A DNA stretch of 7,052 bases from positions 1 through 7,052 of the forward strand of contig DNFL01000192.1 of NCBI GenBank assembly GCA_003486945.1, written 5' to 3'. The notes below the pieces were generated by a model. It was not told the DNA's origin. It saw only the letters and a list, made by a program, of their open reading frames with translations, and ran no database searches. The translations under genes and the position numbers were made by a program. Below, in pieces: positions 1-5,942 of this stretch; within the stretch, counting starts at the first letter, position 1; each line of letters starts with the position of its first letter. This DNA comes from Hyphomonas sp. (GTDB taxonomy: Bacteria; Pseudomonadota; Alphaproteobacteria; Caulobacterales; Hyphomonadaceae).

Positions 1-16
1 GACGCTCTTCCGATCT
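1..16 (+). other. Illumina adapter remnant at contig end
   Basis: The first 16 bases, GACGCTCTTCCGATCT, are identical to the 3' end of the standard Illumina TruSeq read 1 adapter. This is most simply untrimmed adapter carried into the assembly, so the native sequence begins at about base 17. It implies that the window starts at a contig edge and that whatever lies upstream, including the body of the gene ending at 102, is missing. A chance match of 16 bases placed exactly at position 1 is very unlikely. Confidence 0.93.
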
Positions 17-102
17 GTAAGACGTTAAGTAGCAAGAAGGCAACGCCTGCAGCGAAGTCTGCGGCCGCATCAACCCTTACGCAGCGGCGGAACCGAAAAT
101 AG
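17..102 (+). CDS. C-terminal tail of a small upstream protein (5' truncated)
   Basis: The frame beginning at base 1 stays open through the adapter into native sequence and stops at TAG 100-102. The genuine part reads KTLSSKKATPAAKSAAAS followed by TLTQRRNRK. The pattern of a K-T/V-L stretch, a lysine/alanine-rich linker, K-S-A-A-x-S-x-L-x-Q and a basic end resembles, from memory, the C-termini of small conserved bacterial proteins of unknown function found in accessory DNA. Only 27 complete codons remain, so neither start nor function can be given. Against a real gene: it is short and GC-rich DNA gives open frames easily. In favour: the composition is coherent and it stops just before an AT-richer promoter region. 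Confidence 0.5.
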
Positions 103-155
103 GAATCCTGATTGTGGAGCCTGCTGGGTGGACCAGGACGGTCTCTTTCTGAGTT

Positions 156-184
156 TTGATTCCTGTTATGGCAAAAACTATAGG
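156..184 (+). promoter_or_regulatory. Candidate sigma70-type promoter for the fic-helicase-nuclease operon
   Basis: TTGATT at 156-161 (4 of 6 matches to TTGACA) and TATAGG at 179-184 (4 of 6 to TATAAT) are separated by the optimal 17 bases. They lie in the only clearly AT-richer stretch of the left part, between the stop at 102 and the fic start at 268. Transcription would start near 190 and give an untranslated leader of roughly 75-80 bases. An inverted repeat begins at the -10 box. The call rests on matches to consensus only; alphaproteobacterial promoters often depart from it. Confidence 0.42.
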
Positions 185-250
185 GTTTTCTGATTTATCT
201 CTTGTGGGTTGAGGGGAATCTGACATAAGGGTGCGGTTAAATCAGAAACC
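184..250. repeat. Inverted repeat between promoter and fic (candidate operator or leader hairpin)
   Basis: GGTTTTCTGATTTA at 184-197 is the reverse complement of TAAATCAGAAACC at 238-250 except for one extra T: 13 paired bases with a one-base bulge and a 40-base loop. The left arm overlaps the proposed -10 box and start site, and the right arm ends 17 bases before the fic ATG. Two half-sites of this kind would suit a dimeric DNA-binding repressor. The winged helix of the Fic protein itself is one candidate, which is an inference. Alternatively it folds in the 5' leader RNA. Confidence 0.6.
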
Positions 251-267
251 TGAGGCTTTGCTGACAT

Positions 268-1404
268 ATGCTGCTCTCTGAGTACCGCGCCGGCCAGTAT
301 GAGCCGCAATACGAGTATCGCAGCTTCCTGCCGTCCCGGATCCATCACCCCTGGGTGGTGGCTGACCCGGAGCTGCAGGACCTGCTCGGCCGGGCAGACC
401 GCGCGCTCGGCGAGCTTAACGCGTTCTCGCAGCTGATCCCGGACATCGACTTCTTCATCCAGATGTACGTGGCGAAGGAAGCGACCCAATCGAGCCGCAT
501 CGAAGGGACCCAGACGAGCATCGAAGACGCGTTCAAGGACGTCGATGACCTCGACCCGGAAGAGCGCGACGACTGGGACGAGGTCCAGAACTATATCAAG
601 GCGATCCGCTTTGCGATCCGGCGCCTGGAAGAGTTGCCGCTGTGCAACCGGCTCCTGCGTGAGACGCACGGCGTGCTGCTGCAGGGCGTGCGCGGGGCGA
701 ACAAGCAACCGGGAGAGTTTCGCGCGAGCCAGAACTGGATTGGCGTCAGCCTGCGCAACGCTGTGTTCGTGCCGCCCCACCATCAGCATGTGGCGGACCT
801 GATGACCGATCTCGAGAGATTCCTGCATGACCAGGAACTTCGCGTTCCGCCGCTGATCCGGATCGCGATCGCCCATTACCAGTTCGAGACGATCCACCCC
901 TTCCTGGATGGCAACGGACGGCTCGGCCGATTGATGATCTCGCTATACCTCGCTTCGGAAGGACTGCTCACAAAGCCTGCGCTCTACCTCTCGGACTATT
1001 TCGAGCGGCACAAGACCGCCTACGTCGATCATCTGATGGGCGTGCGGGACGGGCATCACATGCGCGAGTGGTTGATCTTCTTCCTGCACGGCGTGGAGGA
1101 AACATCTCGATCTGCTGCCGGTGTGTTTCGCGCGATCATTGCCCTCAAGGAGCGGCTCGAACGTGAAGTGTTGCCGCGTTTCAGCACGCGGCGTCAGGAC
1201 AATGTCCAGAAGCTGGTGCGTCAGCTTTATGCGCGCCCGGTGGTCGATGTCAGCTATGTTGCGAAACTGGTGGAGAGCACACCCAATACGGCATCTGCTC
1301 TCATCAATGATCTTGTTGCCGCCGGCGTTCTGGTCGAAATGACCGGCCAGCGCCGCAATCGCCTGTTCCTGTTCCAGGAATACCTCGCCCTGTTCAGGAG
1401 ATGA
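268..1404 (+). CDS. Fic family protein (probable AMP-transferase), class II, with C-terminal winged helix
   Basis: The 378-residue protein carries the full Fic core motif HPFLDGNGRLGR at residues 210-221 (H210 the catalytic base; N216, G217 and R218 for the nucleotide anion hole), so enzymatic activity is expected. Fic enzymes usually transfer AMP from ATP to a hydroxyl side chain of a target protein. Residues 75-80 (SSRIEG) fit the autoinhibitory motif [S/T]xxxE[G/N] placed N-terminal to the core, which defines class II; E79 would block productive ATP binding. Residues about 1-100 look like a Fic_N domain and 311-370 like a winged helix (basic RRQ, then VSYVAKLVESTPNTASALI). The length matches class II relatives such as the Shewanella Fic of about 370 residues. 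The ATG at 268 has a weak TGAGG at 251-255. The stop overlaps the ATG at 1401, so the gene is translationally linked to the helicase. The target protein is unknown. Confidence 0.95.
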   Translation: MLLSEYRAGQYEPQYEYRSFLPSRIHHPWVVADPELQDLLGRADRALGELNAFSQLIPDIDFFIQMYVAKEATQSSRIEGTQTSIEDAFKDVDDLDPEERDDWDEVQNYIKAIRFAIRRLEELPLCNRLLRETHGVLLQGVRGANKQPGEFRASQNWIGVSLRNAVFVPPHHQHVADLMTDLERFLHDQELRVPPLIRIAIAHYQFETIHPFLDGNGRLGRLMISLYLASEGLLTKPALYLSDYFERHKTAYVDHLMGVRDGHHMREWLIFFLHGVEETSRSAAGVFRAIIALKERLEREVLPRFSTRRQDNVQKLVRQLYARPVVDVSYVAKLVESTPNTASALINDLVAAGVLVEMTGQRRNRLFLFQEYLALFRR

Positions 1405-1406
1405 TC
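1396..1406 (+). promoter_or_regulatory. Ribosome binding site that selects the helicase start
   Basis: AGGAG at 1396-1400 lies inside the last fic codons. The first in-frame ATG (1401) directly abuts it, too close for initiation, whereas the second ATG (1407) is 6 bases downstream, a standard distance. The helicase start is therefore set at 1407, two codons after the longest reading. The fic stop at 1402-1404 falls between the site and this start, a layout suited to reinitiation by terminating ribosomes. Confidence 0.7.
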
Positions 1407-3482
1407 ATGACCGCAAAACGAAACGTGCCCTCGGTCTCCGTCACCTACAATCAGACTGGCAAGACCGCGAAAGCGAATGAGCTCGGCATGCGGCCCATGC
1501 AGGAGCGCGCTTATGAGCAGCGCGGGGAGCAATATCTGCTGATTAAATCTCCGCCCGCTTCCGGCAAAAGCCGCGCGTTGATGTTCATCGCGCTCGACAA
1601 GCTGACCCATCAGGGACTGCGCCAGGCGCTGATCGTTGTGCCAGAACGCTCGATCGGATCGAGCTTCAGCGACGAGCCGCTTTCGCGATGGGGCTTCTGG
1701 GCGGACTGGGAAGTCAGGCCGCAATGGAATCTCTGCAATGCGCCGGGTGCGGATGATGTTCGCGTAGCCAAATCCAAGGTGAAGGCCGTCGGCGAGTTCC
1801 TGGCGTCAGGTGACAAGGCGCTCGTCTGCACGCACGCGACATTTCGGTTTGCGGTAGAGGAGTTTGGCATCGAAGCTTTCGACAACCGGCTGATTGCCGT
1901 GGACGAGTTTCACCATGTCTCGGCCGATGACGACAATGTCCTCGGTCGCCAGCTCAAGGAACTTATCGCCCGCGACAAGGTCCATATCGTGGCAATGACC
2001 GGATCCTATTTCCGCGGTGACGCCGTGCCGGTGCTCTCACCCGAGGATGAGCTCCGGTTCGCGACGGTGACCTACAATTACTATGAGCAGCTAAACGGCT
2101 ATGAGCATCTCAAGGCGCTCGACCTTGGCTACTTTTTCTACAACGGCTCTTATGTCGACGATATTGCCAGCGTTCTCGATCCTGATCAGAAAACCATTGT
2201 TCACATTCCAAATGTCAATTCCCGTGAAAGCACGCAGCGCGGTAAGACGACGGAAGTCAGCGAGATCATGGATGCGCTCGGCACCTGGGAAGGCAAGGAC
2301 CCAGCGACTGGCTTCGACCTTGTGCGCCGGCGCGACGGGAAGGGCGTCCTGAAGATTGCAGACCTGGTCGATGATGGACCTGAGCGCCATTCCAAGGTGG
2401 TCGCAGCACTCAAGGATCCTGCCGAGAAGAACAACCGCGATCATGTCGACATCATCATTGCGCTCGGTATGGCGAAGGAAGGCTTTGACTGGATCTGGTG
2501 CGAGCATGCTCTCACTGTCGGATATCGATCGAGCCTGACGGAGATCATCCAAATCATCGGCCGCGCCACTCGCGACGCGCCCGGGAAACACCGCGCGCGT
2601 TTTACGAACCTGATCGCTGAACCGGACGCGTCCGAAGATAAGGTAACCGAGGCGGTCAATGATACGCTGAAGGCGATCGCGGCGAGCCTGCTTATGGAGC
2701 AGGTCCTCGCCCCGAAGTTCAACTTCGTGCCCAAGGGCACCGGCAATGCCGACGACTACGATTATGGCGAGGAAGGTTACCAGCCCGGCCGGACCAATGT
2801 CGGTTTCAATGAAGAGCGCGGCGAGTTCCAGATCGAGATCAAGGGACTCGTCCAGCCGGAATCCGAGGAGGCGACCCGCATCTGCCGGGAAGACTTGAAC
2901 GAAGTCATCACGGCCTTTGTGCAGGACAAGGTTGCGCTGGAGCGCGGTCTTTTTGATCGGGAAACGCCGCCTGAAGAACTGACCCAGGCCCGCATGGGCA
3001 AGATTGTCCGTGACCGGTATCCTGATCTGTCCGCGACCGATCAGGAGGCGATCCGTCAGCGCGCTGTCGCTGCGATGAACCTGACACAGGAGGTGAGCCG
3101 CAAAGCCGCAGAGGCGGCTCTCTCAATAGGAGAGACAGTGCGGGCAAACACCGCATTGATTGACGGCGTTCGAAAATACGCCATCGAAGTCACTGAACTC
3201 GACATCGACCTGATCGACAGGATCAATCCCTTCGGCGCCGCCTACGCCATCCTCTCAAAATCCATGAGCGAGGAAAGCCTCAAGCAGGTCCACGAAGTTA
3301 TACAGGGCAAGAAAGTCGCTCTAACCGAAGAAGAGGCCATGGAACTTGCTTCGCGCGCCAAGGATTTTCTGAAGGAGCGTGGCCGTCTGCCATCGCTCAC
3401 ATCCAGTGATCCCTGGGAGCGCCGTCAGGCTGAAGGTGTCGAGTTCCTGAAACGTCTGGTCCGGGCGAAGCAGAATGGCTGA
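1407..3482 (+). CDS. DEAD/DEAH-type superfamily 2 helicase, second gene of the operon
   Basis: The 691-residue protein (numbers below count from 1407; add 2 if 1401 is the start) shows helicase motifs in order: Walker A PPASGKS at 49-55; Walker B DEFHH at 166-170, a DExH box; motif III MTGS at 197-200; motif V GMAKEGFDW at 354-362; motif VI QIIGRATRDAPGK at 382-394 with both arginines. Both RecA-like lobes are intact, so ATP-driven translocation or unwinding of nucleic acid is expected. The core ends near residue 405. The remaining 285 or so residues match no domain I recognise; they are charged, mostly helical-looking, and end in a module FLKERGRLP...WERR (653-673) resembling one in the next protein. 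The gene follows fic without a gap and overlaps the nuclease gene by 8 bases. The nearest analogues are the motor subunits of restriction and other defence complexes. The substrate is not evident. Confidence 0.93.
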   Translation: MTAKRNVPSVSVTYNQTGKTAKANELGMRPMQERAYEQRGEQYLLIKSPPASGKSRALMFIALDKLTHQGLRQALIVVPERSIGSSFSDEPLSRWGFWADWEVRPQWNLCNAPGADDVRVAKSKVKAVGEFLASGDKALVCTHATFRFAVEEFGIEAFDNRLIAVDEFHHVSADDDNVLGRQLKELIARDKVHIVAMTGSYFRGDAVPVLSPEDELRFATVTYNYYEQLNGYEHLKALDLGYFFYNGSYVDDIASVLDPDQKTIVHIPNVNSRESTQRGKTTEVSEIMDALGTWEGKDPATGFDLVRRRDGKGVLKIADLVDDGPERHSKVVAALKDPAEKNNRDHVDIIIALGMAKEGFDWIWCEHALTVGYRSSLTEIIQIIGRATRDAPGKHRARFTNLIAEPDASEDKVTEAVNDTLKAIAASLLMEQVLAPKFNFVPKGTGNADDYDYGEEGYQPGRTNVGFNEERGEFQIEIKGLVQPESEEATRICREDLNEVITAFVQDKVALERGLFDRETPPEELTQARMGKIVRDRYPDLSATDQEAIRQRAVAAMNLTQEVSRKAAEAALSIGETVRANTALIDGVRKYAIEVTELDIDLIDRINPFGAAYAILSKSMSEESLKQVHEVIQGKKVALTEEEAMELASRAKDFLKERGRLPSLTSSDPWERRQAEGVEFLKRLVRAKQNG

Positions 3483-4656
3483 CAAGACAGCAGAGGAGCT
3501 GCTTGCGGAACTCGGCATCGAGGTCGAGGCCGCCTCGCCCTCGCCGGTAAGTGCGCATGACGAGCGCGTCATCGCCGGCTTCGAGGACATTCAGCGCTTC
3601 GTCGATGAGCAGGGCCGCGTGCCGCAGCACGGAGAGAGCCGAGATATCTTCGAACGCATGTATGCGGTGCGTCTCGATCGGCTTCGCGCGATGCCGGAAG
3701 CCGTGGCGCTACTAACGCCGCTGGACCGGCAGGGATTGTTGCAATCTGGGGGTGGGCCTGCTGAAGAGGCCGCTGGCGACGCTGCCGCGCTCCTCGCGCA
3801 GCTCGGGATAGATCCGGTCGCTGAAAACGACATCACGTCATTGAAACACGTGCGGCCGACGGCGGAACGCAAGGCTGCCGACGAAATCGCCAATCGCTCG
3901 CGTTGCGAGGATTTTGAAATCTTCAAGCCCTTGTTTGAGAAGGTGCGCCGCGAACTTGACGGCGGCGTGCGACAGACACGTCCTTTCGAAGTCAAGGCTG
4001 AGATCGATGCGGGCCGCTTCTTCATCGTGGGCGGCCAGATGGCCTATGTCGCCGAGAAGGGCGAGGAGTTCACTCAGGAATATGGCGACCGCGATGCCCG
4101 CCTTCGCGTTATCTACGACAACGGCACCGAGAGTAATGTTCTGATGCGTTCGCTTCAAAGAGCGCTCAACAAGGATGAGGCCGGCCGCAGGATCACCGAG
4201 CCCGGCGCAGGTCCCTTGTTCGCGGACACGAGCGAGGAGGCCGATGTCGAAAGCGGCACGATCTACGTTCTGCGCAGCAAATCCACGCTACCATATGTCG
4301 CCGAGAACCGTGACATCATCCACAAGATCGGCGTGACCGGCGGAAAGGTGGAGACCCGTATTTCTGCCGCGAAGAATGATCCGACCTACCTCCTGGCAGA
4401 TGTCGAGATCGTTGCGACCTATGAGCTCTTCAACATCAACAGGGTCCGGCTCGAAGCCTTGCTGCATCGGTTCCTAACTCCCGCTCGACTCGATCTGGAA
4501 CTGCCGGACCGGTTCGGTAAACTTGTCCGCCCGCGCGAATGGTATCTCATCCCGCTGAGCGTGATCGACCAGGTCGTTGCAGCGATTCAGGACGGCTCGA
4601 TTGACGAGCTGTCTTACGATCCCGCGACCGCTTCCCTGATTGCACGGCGGGCTTAG
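3475..4656 (+). CDS. GIY-YIG nuclease family protein (T5orf172/Mug113-like), third gene of the operon
   Basis: The 393-residue protein has a C-terminal GIY-YIG-type domain at about 260-365: TIYVLR (262-267) in place of GIY, HKIGVT (283-288) in place of YIG, a conserved R295, E327 in RLEALLHRFL as the metal-binding glutamate, and REWY (354-357). This pattern fits the T5orf172/Mug113 branch, with the key R and E present, so DNA cleavage is plausible. Upstream are a leucine-rich motif ELLAELGIE (8-16) repeated as ALLAQLGID (105-113), a module FVDEQGRVP...FERMYAVRLDRLR (42-71) resembling the helicase C-terminus, and an unnamed middle domain (about 145-245, with GRFFIVGGQMAYVAEKGE and RVIYDNGTESNVLMRSLQRAL). 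The start ATG lies within the helicase gene, 8 bases overlapping, with only a weak CGAAG upstream, so translation is probably coupled. A partnership of motor plus nuclease is inferred from order and shared module. No transmembrane or signal segment is seen. Confidence 0.9.
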   Translation: MADKTAEELLAELGIEVEAASPSPVSAHDERVIAGFEDIQRFVDEQGRVPQHGESRDIFERMYAVRLDRLRAMPEAVALLTPLDRQGLLQSGGGPAEEAAGDAAALLAQLGIDPVAENDITSLKHVRPTAERKAADEIANRSRCEDFEIFKPLFEKVRRELDGGVRQTRPFEVKAEIDAGRFFIVGGQMAYVAEKGEEFTQEYGDRDARLRVIYDNGTESNVLMRSLQRALNKDEAGRRITEPGAGPLFADTSEEADVESGTIYVLRSKSTLPYVAENRDIIHKIGVTGGKVETRISAAKNDPTYLLADVEIVATYELFNINRVRLEALLHRFLTPARLDLELPDRFGKLVRPREWYLIPLSVIDQVVAAIQDGSIDELSYDPATASLIARRA

Positions 4657-4701
4657 CCGTCATCGCTCTCCTTCAGCCTGAGTAACGTTTCCCATCAGAC
4701 A

Positions 4702-4853
4702 GGGTGGGCGGACGGCGCTTGTGCCGGAGCGCGGTCGCCGCGCAAGGGGGCGGGGCAGAAACTTCGATAAACGTCCGTGGGCATACTACCTACAGCTTCC
4801 CCTTGCGCAGCGCCCTTATGCGCTCCGGCCATGCGCCTTCTCGCCGCCCACCC
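4702..4853. repeat. Large imperfect palindrome upstream of ardA
   Basis: Four arm blocks pair in nested order: GGGTGGGCGG (4702-4711) with CCGCCCACCC (4844-4853); GGCGC (4714-4718) with GCGCC (4833-4837); GCCGGAGCGC (4723-4732) with GCGCTCCGGC (4820-4829); GCGCAAGGGG (4740-4749) with CCCCTTGCGC (4799-4808). That is 35 perfect pairs broken by small internal loops around a 49-base terminal loop (4750-4798). It fills most of the 237-base gene-free stretch between the nuclease stop and ardA. No T-run follows, so a simple terminator is unlikely. Possible roles are a structured leader RNA, an oriT-like or protein-binding palindrome, or a single-stranded-DNA promoter as known for leading-region genes of conjugative plasmids. 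I could not assign clear -35/-10 boxes. Confidence 0.85.
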
Positions 4854-4893
4854 CGCCTGCCGGGAACCAACGCGGGCGGGAAGGAGATGAGAC

Positions 4894-5460
4894 ATGACTG
4901 ACCAACCTACTGCCGTTGCTCCCCTTGGAACTACGGGTGCGCCAATGCTTCAGGACAGGCCCCGCATCTACGTCGCGTGCCTCGCAGCTTACAACAACGG
5001 ACGCCTGCACGGGCGCTGGATCGAGGCCACCACACCCGACGAAATCTGGCGCGAAGTATCGGCGATGTTGCGCGCCAGCCCGGAGCCCGATGCCGAGGAA
5101 TGGGCCATCCACGACTATGAGGGCTTCGAGGGCGCGAACCTTTCCGAATACGCCTCGTTAGACACTGTTTGCGAGCTTGCCGAGTTCATCGGCGAGCATG
5201 GCAAGCTGGGCGCTCGCATCTACCAGCACTATGGCAATGACATCGAGCAGGCGCGCGCCGCGTTCGAGGACTATTGCGGCGAGTATCGCAGCGCTGCCGA
5301 CTTTGCGGAGGAGCTGCACAATGATCTCGGCACCCTGATCCCCGAAAGCCTCAGCTATTACATCGACTGGCAAGCCCTTGCCCGGGACATGGCGCTGAAC
5401 GGCGAGATCATGCTGTTCCAGACGGGCTTCGACGAAGTCCATGTCTTCTGGACGCGGTGA
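4894..5460 (+). CDS. ardA: Antirestriction protein ArdA
   Basis: The 188-residue, strongly acidic protein contains the ArdA signature stretches: IYVACLAAYNNGRLHGRWIE (25-44), EWAIHDYEGF (69-78), the central helical part with IYQHYGNDIEQARAAFED (109-126), YIDWQALARDM (156-166) and the C-terminal VHVFW. ArdA dimers mimic the shape and charge of bent B-form DNA and occupy the DNA-binding site of type I restriction-modification enzymes, protecting incoming mobile DNA. The length is close to other members (about 165-190), with an N-terminal extension of about 20 residues. The ATG at 4894 has a strong AAGGAG at 4881-4886, 7 bases away. The stop lies 11 bases before the next gene, so the downstream genes are probably cotranscribed. 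A large palindrome directly upstream may control expression. Confidence 0.96.
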   Translation: MTDQPTAVAPLGTTGAPMLQDRPRIYVACLAAYNNGRLHGRWIEATTPDEIWREVSAMLRASPEPDAEEWAIHDYEGFEGANLSEYASLDTVCELAEFIGEHGKLGARIYQHYGNDIEQARAAFEDYCGEYRSAADFAEELHNDLGTLIPESLSYYIDWQALARDMALNGEIMLFQTGFDEVHVFWTR

Positions 5461-5471
5461 GGGAGAGGCAC

Positions 5472-5942
5472 ATGTTCAAGACAAGCTTTTCGTCCTTTGT
5501 CTGTTCTGGCGATATCATCACCTGTGAAGCGGGGCCCTTCACCGTCTTGGCGCAGGTTGTGGCGGATGATTGTCCGGACGCACCAGATCAGCGCCAGGAC
5601 GGCTTCTGGCCCTCGCTCTACAAGGACGCGCCGGGGTTCATAGGTCCCGGCCCAAATCACCGGCAGCGGTTTGCCGAGGCGCAGGCCAAGGCTGAAGCGG
5701 TCATGGAGGGCTGGCGCAAAGGCGACTGGTTCTATTGCGGGATCGTTCTCAGCGTATCGCTGGAGGGAGTCATGCTCACATCCTACGCTGCCAGTCTCTG
5801 GGGCATCGAGGCCAACTATCCGGAGACGGATAACTACTACCTCAGTGACGTCGCGAATGAACTGTTGCCCGAAGCCGTCACTGTTGCCCGCGAAACGCTC
5901 GCACGCCTCGCCGCTCATGCACAAGCGAAGGAGGACGTGTGA
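5472..5942 (+). CDS. Conserved-looking protein of unknown function, ardA-linked
   Basis: The 156-residue product has no motif that I can tie to a function. It starts with a beta-rich part (SGDIITCEAGPFTVLAQVV, 12-30), followed by DGFWPSL (43-49), a helical stretch (66-82), GDWFYCGIVLSVS (84-96) and a C-terminal segment LWGIEANYPETDNYYLSDVA (109-128) leading to an alanine-rich helix. From memory, similar proteins with the W-G-I-E-x-N-Y-P and Y-L-x-x-V-A-N-E-L-L pattern sit next to ardA and parB-like genes in alphaproteobacterial mobile elements. A GTG at 5457 would extend it by five codons, but ATG 5472 is preferred because GGGAGAGG (5461-5468) precedes it. The protein is soluble, with no signal peptide. 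Its stop overlaps the next start by one base (TGATG), showing coupling. Confidence 0.85.
   Translation: MFKTSFSSFVCSGDIITCEAGPFTVLAQVVADDCPDAPDQRQDGFWPSLYKDAPGFIGPGPNHRQRFAEAQAKAEAVMEGWRKGDWFYCGIVLSVSLEGVMLTSYAASLWGIEANYPETDNYYLSDVANELLPEAVTVARETLARLAAHAQAKEDV

Noticed and set aside
61..68. NotI site GCGGCCGC, a possible cloning-vector junction near the adapter
   Set aside because: It falls inside a coherent reading frame in GC-rich DNA with no vector sequence around it; one 8-base GC-only site is expected by chance.
98..167. Second inverted repeat, AGGAATC (101-107) with GATTCCT (158-164), overlapping the proposed -35 box
   Set aside because: Only 7 perfect pairs (about 10 with a wobble) with a 50-base loop; too weak to call separately from the better repeat at 184-250.
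178..897. 239-codon open frame on the minus strand opposite the Fic gene
   Set aside because: It lies opposite a gene with an unmistakable Fic motif, has no recognisable domain, and is of the sort that high-GC third-position bias generates in the complementary frame.
4657..4700. Rho-independent terminator after the nuclease gene
   Set aside because: Only a tiny TCAGCCTGA palindrome (4673-4681) is present and no T-run follows, so no terminator can be supported.
4750..4798. Promoter within the palindrome loop (CATACT at 4782-4787 as a -10 box)
   Set aside because: No acceptable -35 box lies 16-18 bases upstream, so it was left as an open question within the palindrome finding.
5457..5471. GTG start overlapping the ardA stop for the next gene
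   Set aside because: The GTG lacks its own binding site, whereas GGGAGAGG at 5461-5468 serves the ATG at 5472.
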